Below the pieces are notes generated by a model. It saw nothing but the letters and a program-made list of their open reading frames with translations, ran no database searches and was not told where the DNA came from. A stretch of DNA of 64,000 nucleotides from a virus: IMG/VR virus record IMGVR_UViG_3300042261_001117, positions 1 through 64,000 of that record. One strand, 5' to 3'. Positions 26,252 to 35,407 of the stretch are shown here, in pieces (the first letter of the stretch is position 1; each line of letters opens with the position of its first letter). A program made the position numbers and the translations under genes.

Positions 26252-27790
26252 ATGGCCAGCAAGATCACGGTCGCGGGTCGCGAGAACACGTTCAAGCTGC
26301 CCACCGCGGGGCAGCACATCGGCGACATCGTCGCGTGGAACCTCCGCAAGGTGGTGGTCGACGAGCGCACGCTGAAGTCGCTCGCCGACGCCAACGGCGT
26401 GTCGCACGACGCGCTGCCCAAGATGCCCAGCCACGCGCTGACCTTCAGCCGCGTGGCCAAGCGCCCCACCATCGCGCCGAAGGGCGTGCTGGTGCGCGCG
26501 ATCCACGGCACCGAGGGCAACGTCAGCGCGTTCGCGATCGTCGAGGAGACCTACGACGGCGCCGGGCGCAGGGTGGGCCACCAGCAGATCGCGACGATCG
26601 AGTACGACACGAAGTCCGACGCGATCAGCATCGACGCCAGCGGGTCCAGCAAGGGCGCGGAGGTCGCGCAGGCCATCCGCGAGGTGTACGGCGCGGAGAC
26701 GGACAAGTGCACCACGCTCGACGTCAGCCAGTGGCTGGCGGACACGCTGAAGGGCGCGTGCCGGGGCTTCGTGATGCGCGAGAACGGCGGGCTCTACTGG
26801 GTCACCGCCGAGCACGCGGAGGAACTGCGCGCGCTCAAGAAGCTGGTCGAAGGCCTGACGACGAACCAGGGGCGCGCCGAGTTCAACCTGATCCCGGTGC
26901 ACGACTCCGACGAGGCGCTCGAGGCCGCGCAGCGCGCCGCCCGCGACGCGCTGACGGAGGAGATCCGCGCGCTGGCGGAGGAGATCGACGGCTTCAACGA
27001 CCGCACGCAGAAGCGCACGCTCGAGGACCGCATCGAGGCGGCGGACGAACTGGCCGCGCGCGCGGACCTGTACCACAGCACGCTCAAGATGATGGCCGAC
27101 GACCTGCTGGGCCAGATCGGCGGCATGCGCGACAACATCGACCGCATGCTGAGCGGGCGCCCGCTCAAGCCGGTGCGCGAGCACCGCGGGCGCGACACCC
27201 GCCTGCCGCCGAAGGGCACGGTGCTCACCGCGAAGTACAAGGGCCACGCGATCGAGGCGGTCGAGGCCGACGACGGCACGTTCACCTGCACGGTCGACGG
27301 GCAGCAGGCGATGGACGGCGACGCGCCCTTCAAGTTCCGCACGCTGAGCGGCGTCGGGCAGTGGGCGGTCGGGCACGCGGTCAACGGCTACCTGCTGTTC
27401 GGGCTCGGATCGGACGAGCCCGTCGCGACGCCCGCGCCGGAGCCCACGATCGAGACGACGGAGACGGAGCCCGGCCACCTCGAGACGACGGTCGAGTTCC
27501 AGCCCGCGCAGGTTCCCGCGAACGACCCGGCGCCCGACGCGCAGACGGTGCCCACGGTCGCCACGCCGATGACGGACTTCGGGCGCTCGATCCTGATGGT
27601 GATCGGCGACAACGACGGCAGCGCGACCGCCAAGACGATCGCGACGACGCTCGGCAAGAGCACGGTCAACGTGCTCAACAGCGCCAAGAAGCTGGTGGCG
27701 AGCGGGCTGGTCAGCGTCTCCGGCGCGTCGGACGACGCGGTCCTGGCGCTGCTGCCCACCGGCTGGACCGAGTTCAACACCAGCAACTAG
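26252..27790 (+). CDS. Third component of the MoxR-VWA cluster: DUF6744-like with RAMA-like module and winged helix
   Basis: The start at 26252 has an ACAGGAGG site; length is 512 residues. The first 230 residues resemble, from memory, DUF6744-type proteins found with phage MoxR/VWA genes (beta-rich, then GGLYWVTAEHAEELRALKKL and an NLIPVHDS strand). Residues 230-300 are a coiled coil. Residues 325-392 are a RAMA/DUF2924-like module (GTVLTAKYKGHAIEAVEADD, then NGYLLFGLG). An acid/Pro-rich linker and a C-terminal winged helix (445-505, ILMVIGDNDGSATAKTIATT) follow. Two possible DNA-binding modules suggest it targets the AAA+ machine to DNA. That is inference. Confidence 0.6.
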   Translation: MASKITVAGRENTFKLPTAGQHIGDIVAWNLRKVVVDERTLKSLADANGVSHDALPKMPSHALTFSRVAKRPTIAPKGVLVRAIHGTEGNVSAFAIVEETYDGAGRRVGHQQIATIEYDTKSDAISIDASGSSKGAEVAQAIREVYGAETDKCTTLDVSQWLADTLKGACRGFVMRENGGLYWVTAEHAEELRALKKLVEGLTTNQGRAEFNLIPVHDSDEALEAAQRAARDALTEEIRALAEEIDGFNDRTQKRTLEDRIEAADELAARADLYHSTLKMMADDLLGQIGGMRDNIDRMLSGRPLKPVREHRGRDTRLPPKGTVLTAKYKGHAIEAVEADDGTFTCTVDGQQAMDGDAPFKFRTLSGVGQWAVGHAVNGYLLFGLGSDEPVATPAPEPTIETTETEPGHLETTVEFQPAQVPANDPAPDAQTVPTVATPMTDFGRSILMVIGDNDGSATAKTIATTLGKSTVNVLNSAKKLVASGLVSVSGASDDAVLALLPTGWTEFNTSN

Positions 27791-27818
27791 AACGGCCGCG
27801 AGCGGGGATGGTCCTCGC

Positions 27819-27860
27819 AGCCCCAGCGCTACCGGTAACCGTGACGGTGGCGCTGGGGCT
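27819..27860 (+). terminator. Strong hairpin after the MoxR-VWA cluster
   Basis: An 11-bp perfect stem (27819-27829 with 27850-27860) continues through a T-G pair and three more pairs (ACC 27831-27833 with GGT 27846-27848), enclosing GGTAACC. It lies between the stop at 27790 and the next ribosome-binding site. No U-run follows, so it may be an intrinsic terminator variant, an RNA-processing site or an insulator. Confidence 0.55.
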
Positions 27861-27881
27861 TCGCGGCTTCAGGAGTACGCG

Positions 27882-29567
27882 ATGACCATGGTCTGCACCG
27901 TCGATCGCGGGCGCCTGCTGGTGCGCTACGACACAGAGAGCGAGCGTGGAGCACTGCGGACGGTGCTGGGCGCTGCGCTGGACCACGAGGCGGGCGGCTA
28001 CCGCGTCCCGCGCGACCGGCGCGTGTTCGCAGCGCTCGAGCGCATCGGCGTGAGCGTCGACGGTCGCGCGGGCGATGCCGCTGGCGCGGTGGTGCTCGAG
28101 GAGACGCCGCAGGACGCCGCGCGACGCCTGCGCGCGGTGGCCACTGTGCGCTCTGCGCCGCTCGAGTGGACTCCGCCGGACGGACTCGCGCTCTACCCGT
28201 ACCAGGAGGAGGGCGCGGCGTCGATCGCTGCGCACCGCCGCCTGCTACTGGCTGACGCGCCGGGTGTCGGGAAGACCATCCAGGTGCTGGCGTGGCTGGC
28301 GACGAACGCCGACGTGCGTCCCGTGCTGGTGCTGTGCCCGAGCAGCGTGCGACTGAACTGGTGCCGCGAGGCTGCGCGCTGGATACCGTGCGCGGTCGTG
28401 GCGACGTGGCGATCCGCTGCGGAAGCTCCCGCGCGCGTGGACGCCAGCGCGATCACCGTGTTGAGCTACGACCTCGCGGTTCGGTGCGAGACGCTGCTCA
28501 AGCGCCAGCGCTGGGCTGCCGTCGTCTACGACGAGGCACACCGCATCTCGAACACCGAGACGAAGCGCGGGAAGCTGGCCATCTCGCTGGCCAAGACCGC
28601 ATCGCACGTGGTGGCGCTGACGGGGACGCCCGTGGTCAACCGGCCAGCGGAGCTATACCCCGTGCTGCGCGTGGTGGCGCCGGACGTGTTCCGGTCGTCG
28701 TGGGACTTCCGGCTGCTCTACTGCGGGATGGAGCAGCGTCGCATCTTCGCTGGCGGACAGCCTCGCTACGTGTGGCAGGCGAAAGGGCTGGCCCGTGCGG
28801 ATGAACTCCGCGAGTTGCTCTCGTGCTGCATGCTTCGCAGGACGAAGGACGAGGTACTGGCACAGCTTCCGTCGAAGCGTCGCGTGGTGGTCGACGTCGA
28901 GATCGATCGCGAGGCCTACGACAGAGCAGAGGACGGGTGCTTCGCGCGCGCGGACGCCGCGCCGTCCGGTGCTGCAGCGCTGGAACGCACGGGGCGTCTC
29001 CGGCGCGAGATCGGACGAGCGAAGGCGGCGGCGGCGGCGGAGTGGATCGACGACTTCTGCGCGTCGGGGGAGTCGCTGGTGGTGTTCGCGCACCACCGCG
29101 AGGTGATCGAAGCGCTGACGAGCGCAATCGGTGTGTCGTGGGTCAGCATCACCGGCGAGACGGCGTCTGGCGATCGACTGCAGCGCGTGGATGCGTTCCA
29201 GCGTCGCGACGCCCAGGTCATGGTTGCCAGCCTGCGCGCGGCTGGCGAGGGCATCACGCTTACACGGGCCAGCGACGTTCTGTTCGTGGAGCGCGACTGG
29301 ACGGCCGCAGCGGAAGAGCAGGCAGAGGATCGCTGCCACCGCATCGGGCAGGAGCGACCGGTCACCGCGTGGTACCTGCGAGCGGCGGGCACCATCGACG
29401 ACGAGATCGCGGCGCTGGTGGAGCAGAAGCGCGCATTCGCAGGCCGCATGCTGGACGGAGCGCCAGACGAGCAACTGACGCTGCAATCCGACGCGGACGT
29501 GGTGTGCAAGTTGATAACGGAGCGGCGTTGTCGGTCGCGTTTGACAACCACGGTTGATGCGCGGTAG
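27882..29567 (+). CDS. SNF2/SWI2-family DEAH helicase
   Basis: The 561-residue protein has an N-terminal region of about 95 residues (HARP/DUF-like), then a Q/entry motif LYPYQEEGAASIAAH (about 104-118), Walker A APGVGKT (about 124-130), DEAH box (about 216-219), GTPVVNRP motif III region and C-terminal motifs V/VI (EGITLTRASDVLFVERDWT to DRCHRIGQ, about 455-490). That is the complete order of an SMARCAL1/SNF2-like ATPase. In phages such helicases may act in replication fork restart or recombination. A promoter for the next gene lies inside the final codons. Confidence 0.88.
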   Translation: MTMVCTVDRGRLLVRYDTESERGALRTVLGAALDHEAGGYRVPRDRRVFAALERIGVSVDGRAGDAAGAVVLEETPQDAARRLRAVATVRSAPLEWTPPDGLALYPYQEEGAASIAAHRRLLLADAPGVGKTIQVLAWLATNADVRPVLVLCPSSVRLNWCREAARWIPCAVVATWRSAAEAPARVDASAITVLSYDLAVRCETLLKRQRWAAVVYDEAHRISNTETKRGKLAISLAKTASHVVALTGTPVVNRPAELYPVLRVVAPDVFRSSWDFRLLYCGMEQRRIFAGGQPRYVWQAKGLARADELRELLSCCMLRRTKDEVLAQLPSKRRVVVDVEIDREAYDRAEDGCFARADAAPSGAAALERTGRLRREIGRAKAAAAAEWIDDFCASGESLVVFAHHREVIEALTSAIGVSWVSITGETASGDRLQRVDAFQRRDAQVMVASLRAAGEGITLTRASDVLFVERDWTAAAEEQAEDRCHRIGQERPVTAWYLRAAGTIDDEIAALVEQKRAFAGRMLDGAPDEQLTLQSDADVVCKLITERRCRSRLTTTVDAR

Positions 29568-29570
29568 GAT
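29541..29570 (+). promoter_or_regulatory. Promoter TTGACA-18-TAGGAT
   Basis: TTGACA at 29541-29546 matches consensus; TAGGAT at 29565-29570 follows after 18 bp. It overlaps the 3' end of the helicase gene and would drive the XRE gene and the SbcDC operon. Confidence 0.65.
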
Positions 29571-29595
29571 CGCGCGTGGATGGAGAGGAGACGCC

Positions 29596-29850
29596 ATGAG
29601 CATCGCAAGACGGTTCAAAGGAGACGTGCTGCGCAGCCTGATCGAGGAGGCGAACTACCGGACGTACCACGAGTTCGCGGTCGAGATGATCCAGCGCGGG
29701 TACCTGCGCTGCTCGGGCTCGCACGTCGGAGCGTGGATCGGCGGCAAGCGCCCGCAGGAGGACACGCTGCGGATGATCTGTGCGGCGCTGACGGAGCGGC
29801 TCGGCCGCCGCGTGAGCGCGGACGAGATGCTGCACCCGATCGAGGAGTAG
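29596..29850 (+). CDS. XRE-like helix-turn-helix regulator
   Basis: The start at 29596 follows GAGAGGAGACGCC and lies 26 bp after the -10. The 84-residue protein has the five-helix Cro/CI pattern: YHEFAVEMIQ as helix 2 region, SGSHVGAWIGGKRPQEDT as the recognition helix and turn, and LRMICAALTERLG as helix 4. Such small proteins repress or time phage promoters. It is first in the recombination operon. A short GCGCA/TGCGC hairpin lies in the following 70-bp gap. Confidence 0.65.
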   Translation: MSIARRFKGDVLRSLIEEANYRTYHEFAVEMIQRGYLRCSGSHVGAWIGGKRPQEDTLRMICAALTERLGRRVSADEMLHPIEE

Positions 29851-29920
29851 CGGCGAGCCGCTAGCGCATGGGCGTGCGCTGGCGGCGGGTGCGGTTCCAG
29901 ATCGCAACAGGGAGGAGCAC

Positions 29921-31306
29921 ATGAACGGCGGAGAGGCTCGCGCGTTCGACGCCAACCAGATGGCGGCGTACCTGGAGTTCGTCAACGAGATCAGCAAGAC
30001 GGCCATCATCGTGGGCAACGTGATGGTCCCGAGCATCCCGGCGGGGCACCGCGTGATGCTGGCCACGCTCAAGATCGACGAGCGCGACCTGTTCCCCACG
30101 CAGTGGTTCCCCGACGACCGCGCGCAGGAGTACGCGGCGAAGGCCATTTGGGGCTGGAGCGCCACGGTCCTCGACCAGATCGCCCGCGCCGCGGGCGTGC
30201 GGTGGGACGTGGACCGCTGCAGGCGGCTCGACGACGGCAGCGACGACAACCGATTCGAGTACCGCGTCGAGGGCGAGTGGATGGACCTCGGCGGACGCAA
30301 GGTCGCGCTGGTGGGCACGTACGAGATCGACTTCTTCGAGTACCGCGCGGAGGAGCGCCAGAAGAAGCTGGACCAGTGGGACAAGGCGGTCAACCACGAG
30401 AATCCTAGCTGGCGCCGCCCGCCCAAGGACGCGCTGCCGGGCGAGTCGCGCGAGGTCTACGCGGACCGCAAGGCCGACGCGGCGGAGCGCGCGCTCCGCA
30501 AGATGAAGCTCCGGCGCGGCGAGACGGGCGCGCGCAACCGCGCCATCGCCAAGGCGTTCGGGCTGCGTCGCGGCGGGTGGGTCAAAACCGAGGTGCTGGC
30601 CAAGGTGCTGCTGGTCGCGCGGCTGGAGCCGATCATCGACTTCGACCGCAACCCGGAACTGGCTCGCGCGCTGGCGCTCGACACGCTGGGCATCCTGGGC
30701 ACGCTGGCCAAGACAGGGCAAGGCGACACGCTGCGGGCGCTGATCATGGGAACGCCGGACACGCCGCGCCGGACGACGACGGCGCTGCCCGCTGCGCCGC
30801 AGCCGCAGGTCGTTCAGTTGCCGCCGCCCGAGCGCCTCGAAGATGTCGACGACGCGGACGACACGATCGACCACGACGTCGCGGAGGCGGAGGGCGATGG
30901 AGCGGTTGCGCCCGAGGATGTCGTCGTCGAGCACGGGACGCAGACGGTGGCGGACAAGCAGCAGCCGATCGCGCAGCCGGTGGTGCGCGAGAAGGAGCCC
31001 GTCGCGCAGCCCGAGCCCGCGCAGGGGTCGCTGCTGCAGCCCGAGCCCGCGGCCAAGCGTGCTCCCGCCCGCAAGCCCGACTCTCCCGCTGCGAAGCCCG
31101 CCGCCACCTCGTCGCAGACGCCGCCGGACGTCGACACGTTCCGCGCCATCCCGCTGCACGAGAAGAAGGCATGGGTCTGCGACATGATCGATCGCAAGAA
31201 GCCGTACCCGGCGGACCGCATCGCGAAGTCGGACGTCGAGTCGCTGACGAGCACGGTGCTCGACGACCTGTACGGAGCGCTGATCCTGCGCGCGGACCGG
31301 AAGTAG
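29921..31306 (+). CDS. Unrecognised DNA-metabolism protein (possible annealing protein)
   Basis: The 461-residue protein lies directly upstream of SbcD/SbcC with an AGGGAGGAG site. Residues 1-150 are globular and beta-rich (GNVMVPSIPAGHRVMLATLK). Residues 155-260 contain KMKLRRGETGARNRAIAKAF and FGLRRGGWVKTEV, similar in look to the ETKAR.RAIR..LGL segments of phage single-strand annealing proteins. Residues 285-400 are an acid/Pro/Gln-rich linker, and 410-461 a small helical domain. Tail linkers that end in a small domain often recruit SSB or a nuclease. Function is a guess from context. Confidence 0.5.
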   Translation: MNGGEARAFDANQMAAYLEFVNEISKTAIIVGNVMVPSIPAGHRVMLATLKIDERDLFPTQWFPDDRAQEYAAKAIWGWSATVLDQIARAAGVRWDVDRCRRLDDGSDDNRFEYRVEGEWMDLGGRKVALVGTYEIDFFEYRAEERQKKLDQWDKAVNHENPSWRRPPKDALPGESREVYADRKADAAERALRKMKLRRGETGARNRAIAKAFGLRRGGWVKTEVLAKVLLVARLEPIIDFDRNPELARALALDTLGILGTLAKTGQGDTLRALIMGTPDTPRRTTTALPAAPQPQVVQLPPPERLEDVDDADDTIDHDVAEAEGDGAVAPEDVVVEHGTQTVADKQQPIAQPVVREKEPVAQPEPAQGSLLQPEPAAKRAPARKPDSPAAKPAATSSQTPPDVDTFRAIPLHEKKAWVCDMIDRKKPYPADRIAKSDVESLTSTVLDDLYGALILRADRK

Positions 31307-31315
31307 GTGGTTGCC

Positions 31316-32470
31316 ATGATCGCCAAGTTCCTGCACCTCGCGGACCTGCACATCAACGCGCAGGCCACGCTGGCCGGGCAAGTGCGCGTCGGACCCAACG
31401 GCATCAACCTCCGCACCGCGGACCTGCTGCGCGCGATCGGCGCGGTGGCTGCGGAGGCGTCTCGCGACGGCGACCTGTTCGGCGCCGTCATCGCGGGAGA
31501 CCTGTACGACCACGACCGCCCGACGCCGCTCGAGGAGGAGATCGCGGCGACGATCATCGAGACGCTCAGCGGCGCGTGCGCGGGCTGCAGTACGAAGGTG
31601 CTGGTGATCGATGGCAACCACGACATCCCGCGCGGGACGGGCCCGAGCGCACCGACGTCGCTGAACTGGCACCCGCTGGCGATGATGATTCACGATCCGG
31701 AGGTGGTCTGCTACTACGGGCTGCGGATCGGGTGTCTGCCGTACCCGCGCATCGGCGGCAACGCGGAGTTGCTGCGCGCGGGCGCGGTCGATGCGATTGC
31801 CGCGGGGCTGCGAGCGGGCGGCGCGGATGTGCTTGTCGCGCATGCGAACACAGGGCAGGCGGTGGCGGGCAAGCAGCCCCGCCCACTGGACGACGCGGTC
31901 ACGCTCTCGCACGCTGTCCTGGCGCAGTTCCCGTGCGTGATGCTCGGGCATATCCACCGCCCGCAGGAGTGGGGCCCGGTCGCGTACTGCGGATCGCCGA
32001 TGGTCGAGGACTGGGGCGAAGCAAACGACGGTACGGTGCGCGGCGCGGCGCTGTGGACGCTGGAGTGCGACGCAGATCTGGCGTCGTCGCCGCCGGACTA
32101 CACGGTGCGCTCCGCGACGCTGCGGAGACTCTCCGCTCCGGACAGGACGTGGATCGACATCCCGGCGGACCAGTGGTGCGAGGATTCCGTTGACCCGTCG
32201 TCGGGCGCGGTCCATCGTGTCAAGGGGCGGCTGCGGGCGACGGACGCCGCCGCGGTGCACGCGGAGATCAGATCGCTACGGGCGAAGGGCGCTCTGATCC
32301 AGGCGGAGATCACGATCGAGCAGGAGGACCGGCGCCGCAGCGAGGACGTGGCGCGTGCGCTGACCGACGATCAGATCCTGCTGGGCGCGATCAAGCTGCG
32401 GCAGACCGATCCTGCGATCGTCGACGGCGCCATGGCGGTTGTGCAGGACATACTCGGGGGTGGAGCATGA
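31316..32470 (+). CDS. sbcD: SbcD/Mre11-like nuclease subunit
   Basis: The ATG at 31316 is preferred over GTG 31307 because GTAGGTGG lies at the right distance; length is 384. Metallophosphatase motifs are complete: HLADLH (about 6-11), GDLYDHDRP (about 62-70), GNHDIPRG (about 98-105), VAHANTG (about 176-182) and MLGHIHRPQ (about 206-214). It forms the nuclease half of the SbcCD/gp46-47 complex, which trims DNA ends and hairpins during phage recombination and replication. The stop overlaps the ATG of the ATPase partner. Confidence 0.9.
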   Translation: MIAKFLHLADLHINAQATLAGQVRVGPNGINLRTADLLRAIGAVAAEASRDGDLFGAVIAGDLYDHDRPTPLEEEIAATIIETLSGACAGCSTKVLVIDGNHDIPRGTGPSAPTSLNWHPLAMMIHDPEVVCYYGLRIGCLPYPRIGGNAELLRAGAVDAIAAGLRAGGADVLVAHANTGQAVAGKQPRPLDDAVTLSHAVLAQFPCVMLGHIHRPQEWGPVAYCGSPMVEDWGEANDGTVRGAALWTLECDADLASSPPDYTVRSATLRRLSAPDRTWIDIPADQWCEDSVDPSSGAVHRVKGRLRATDAAAVHAEIRSLRAKGALIQAEITIEQEDRRRSEDVARALTDDQILLGAIKLRQTDPAIVDGAMAVVQDILGGGA

Positions 32471-34800
32471 TCCCAGTTCGAATCGCGGTTCAGAACTTCA
32501 ACAGCTACACCGGAGCGGAGATCGACTTCACCGGCGTGCGATCGGCGATGGTGGTCGGCGACACCGGCGCGGGCAAGAGCACGCTGTTCGTCGACGCGTT
32601 CCTGTGGGCGACCACCGGCCAGTGCCGGGCGCCCGGGATCGACGACGTCATCCGCCTGGGCGCGGACGAGTGCGGCGTCGATTACACGTACCTCGCGGAC
32701 GGGCAGATGCGGCGCGTCGTGCGTACCCGGTCGCGGAAGGGCCGTGGAAGCGGCACGCTCGAGTACTACGTCGACGGCCAGTCGCGCAACGGCGCCAACG
32801 TGAGCGAGACGCAGAAGGCGATCCTCGCGGACCTGCGCGTCGACTACGCGACCATGGTGACGACGAGCTTCCTGGTCCAGGGCAAGAGCGGGGCGTTTGC
32901 GGAGGCGCCCAGGCGTGAGCGCATGGCGCTGGTGGCGCGGATGATCGGCTGCGACCGCTTCAAAATCTACGCGGAGACCGGTCGCGAGATGGCCCGCAAC
33001 ACGAAGGCGGAGATCGCCGCTCGCGAGACGAACGCCGCGGCTCTGGAAGGACAGACCAGCGACGAGTTGCTCGAGCGGCTGCGGGTTGCGTGGGCGGATG
33101 CGACGGCGCTGCACCAGCGCTCGGCAGACCGCGAGGCGGAGATCGCGGTTGAGATGCTCAACGCCCGCAACCTCGTGGCCATGTGCGAGGACGGTGCCCG
33201 GCGCAACGCGGAGACCAGGGCTGCGCTCAACGCCGAACTCGGCAAGGGTGCGGACCTGCGACTGCGGCGCCGGTCGCTGGATGCGGAAAGCGAGCGACTC
33301 GACCGGGCGATGATCGATCTGCGGGCGCAGGTCGACGCGGATGCGCCAGATCTGGATGCGCTTCGAGCGGCGGCGGAGCTTGCCACGTCGGCAGCTACTG
33401 CTGCACGCGAAGCGGAGGTGGCGGCGCGAACCACGGCGGCGAACGCAGAGCGCGAAGCGGATGCTGCTCGACACGCGCACCAGATGGCAGAGCAGGAGGC
33501 GCTGGCGGAGTACCGCGCGAAAACGGCAGACCTGACCACTCGCACCGAGCGCGCCACCGCGGAGTGCAGGGCGCTGGCAGATCGCCTGCAGCAATCACGC
33601 GACGCGCGGAAGCGCATCTCGCAGGTGCCATGCGGAGGACTCGGCGACTACGCGACGTGCCCGCTGATCGAGGTCGCTGTCTCCAGCCAGTGCGACGAGG
33701 GTGCTCTGGCGGAGATGCTTTCCGCAGCGAACGCGGCGCTGTCTGCGCTGCAGTCGGAACGAATGTCCATGCCGTATGCGGTGCAAGAGACGCAGAAGAC
33801 GATCGAGACGAAGAGCACTCGTGTTGCGGCAGCAAAGACGCGCGACGATGCCACGGCGTCTGCCACGGAACGCCAAGCCGATGCACAGCGTGCGCTGCGC
33901 GCGCTCTCCGACGCGCAGTCGGCGCTTTCCAGCGCGGAGGCGCGCGCTACCGCGCAGGCGTCCGCCCGCGCGACCATGGACGCAACGTCGGCCAACGTCG
34001 CGCGCGTGCGTGGCGATCTGGCCGCCATCGACGATGCCATCGCTGTGTCGGATCGCGAATGCGCGGTCTTGCGTGGTGCCATCGACGCGGAGGTCGACGC
34101 CCGGCTGGCGGCTTGCCGCGCGAACGTCGAGCGGCTGTCCACCGAGGCCGCGCAAGCGGCGCGCGCCACGGCGACCGCTGCTGGCGCAGTCGCGAACGCC
34201 GCGCGGGCCATCGACGACGTCGGCGCGATGCGCAAGCGGCTCGCGTCGGAGCGCGCTGAGATCCAGACGCGCGCCAAGCATCTCGCGCACATCGAGGTGG
34301 CGGTCGCGGCGTGTAAGGACGCGCCGCAGCTACTGATCGAATCCATCGTTCCCAGCATCGAGATGAAGGCGAACGAACTGCTCTCGCGCGTCTCGAACAC
34401 CAGCATGCAGGTGCAGCTACGGACGCAGGCGGAGTTGAAGTCGCGCGAGGCCATGGCGGAGACGCTGGACGTGATCGTGGTCGACGAGATCGGCGAGCGT
34501 CCGTACGAGATGTACTCCGGAGGCGAGCGCTTCCGCATCGACTTCGCGCTGCGGGTGGCGCTGTCGTGGGCGCTGTCGATCCGCGCGGGCGCTCCGCTCG
34601 AGATGCTGGTCATCGACGAGGGCTTCGGCACGCAGGACGCGGCGGGGAAGCAGGCCTTCGCGGAGTGCTTGAACTCGGTCAACGACTTGTTCGAGAAGGT
34701 GATCGTGATCTCGCACGTGCCCGAGATGGAGAGCGCGTTTCCTGCGCGCTTCCGCGTGACGAAGGGCCCGAGCGGCAGCACCATCGCGCGGGAGGTGTGA
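32467..34800 (+). CDS. sbcC: SbcC/Rad50-like SMC ATPase
   Basis: The 777-residue protein has Walker A GDTGAGKST (31-39) at the N-terminus, two long Ala/Arg/Glu-rich coiled coils and, at the C-terminus, the ABC signature YSGGERFRID (about 679-688), Walker B LEMLVIDEGFGTQD (about 707-720) and the following D-loop. The hook region near residues 383-401 (VPCGGLGDYATCPLIEV) has two cysteines, but they are not in the usual CxxC form; this variant is common among phage proteins. With SbcD it makes an ATP-dependent nuclease. It is much shorter than bacterial SbcC, as expected for phage gp46-like proteins. Confidence 0.9.
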   Translation: MIPVRIAVQNFNSYTGAEIDFTGVRSAMVVGDTGAGKSTLFVDAFLWATTGQCRAPGIDDVIRLGADECGVDYTYLADGQMRRVVRTRSRKGRGSGTLEYYVDGQSRNGANVSETQKAILADLRVDYATMVTTSFLVQGKSGAFAEAPRRERMALVARMIGCDRFKIYAETGREMARNTKAEIAARETNAAALEGQTSDELLERLRVAWADATALHQRSADREAEIAVEMLNARNLVAMCEDGARRNAETRAALNAELGKGADLRLRRRSLDAESERLDRAMIDLRAQVDADAPDLDALRAAAELATSAATAAREAEVAARTTAANAEREADAARHAHQMAEQEALAEYRAKTADLTTRTERATAECRALADRLQQSRDARKRISQVPCGGLGDYATCPLIEVAVSSQCDEGALAEMLSAANAALSALQSERMSMPYAVQETQKTIETKSTRVAAAKTRDDATASATERQADAQRALRALSDAQSALSSAEARATAQASARATMDATSANVARVRGDLAAIDDAIAVSDRECAVLRGAIDAEVDARLAACRANVERLSTEAAQAARATATAAGAVANAARAIDDVGAMRKRLASERAEIQTRAKHLAHIEVAVAACKDAPQLLIESIVPSIEMKANELLSRVSNTSMQVQLRTQAELKSREAMAETLDVIVVDEIGERPYEMYSGGERFRIDFALRVALSWALSIRAGAPLEMLVIDEGFGTQDAAGKQAFAECLNSVNDLFEKVIVISHVPEMESAFPARFRVTKGPSGSTIAREV

Positions 34801-34803
34801 TCC

Positions 34804-35013
34804 ATGGAACTGACCATCCGATGCGCCAAGCATCCAGCGCAAAAGCTCGACGCGAAGATCGTCTGCCTCGCCAGCGGTGCGCACACGATCGAAGTCGAGC
34901 CGTGCTACGAGTGCCACACGACCGACGAGTGGGCGGGCTACCAAGACGGGCTGCACGACCGCCCGCGTAAGCGCGGCGGCAAGAAGCCGAACGGTGATCC
35001 GCATGAAGCGTGA
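34804..35013 (+). CDS. Hypothetical small protein with paired cysteines
   Basis: The 69-residue product starts 3 bp after SbcC. It has two beta strands, EPCYECHTTDEWAGYQDG with a CxxC pair, another Cys/His near the N-terminus (RCAKH), and a basic C-terminal tail. A zinc-ribbon-like fold is possible. It overlaps the next gene by 11 bp. Confidence 0.45.
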   Translation: MELTIRCAKHPAQKLDAKIVCLASGAHTIEVEPCYECHTTDEWAGYQDGLHDRPRKRGGKKPNGDPHEA

Positions 35014-35398
35014 GCACAAGGCCATCACCACGAAGGGCGTCTCCATCGGCGGCGGGTGGTGGGAGTTGACTGCGAGCGCGCTGGACGACGACCGAAAGCC
35101 GCCGTTTCTGGCGCGCGTGTACGCGAACTCCTGGCTGATGGTCATGTGCTACGAGCGCTTCGGCGTCGAGTACGTCGGGCTGCGGCGGCATGACCGGAAG
35201 GAGTTCCAGTCCCCGTGGAGCGTGGTGCAGGAGATCAAGGAGCGCTTCTTCGCGGGCCGGTGCGCGGTGGAGTTCTACCCCGCGCAGGACGACCTCGTGG
35301 ACGACGCTCCGATGCGGTGGCTGTGGATGCTGCCGGATGACGCGCGACTCGGAGCGCTCGGGCTCGGGTGGGCAAGGGGTGGCGGAAGTCTCATGTAG
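35003..35398 (+). CDS. Hypothetical protein, DUF7694-like
   Basis: The ATG at 35003 lies within the end of the previous gene; length is 131. The sequence VEYVGLRRHDRKEFQSPWSV, IKERFFAGRCAVEFYPAQ and MRWLWMLP follows the pattern of a small phage family often placed with DNA-modification or recombination genes (DUF7694, from memory). Role unknown. Confidence 0.5.
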   Translation: MKREHKAITTKGVSIGGGWWELTASALDDDRKPPFLARVYANSWLMVMCYERFGVEYVGLRRHDRKEFQSPWSVVQEIKERFFAGRCAVEFYPAQDDLVDDAPMRWLWMLPDDARLGALGLGWARGGGSLM

Positions 35399-35407
35399 GG
35401 GGCGACC

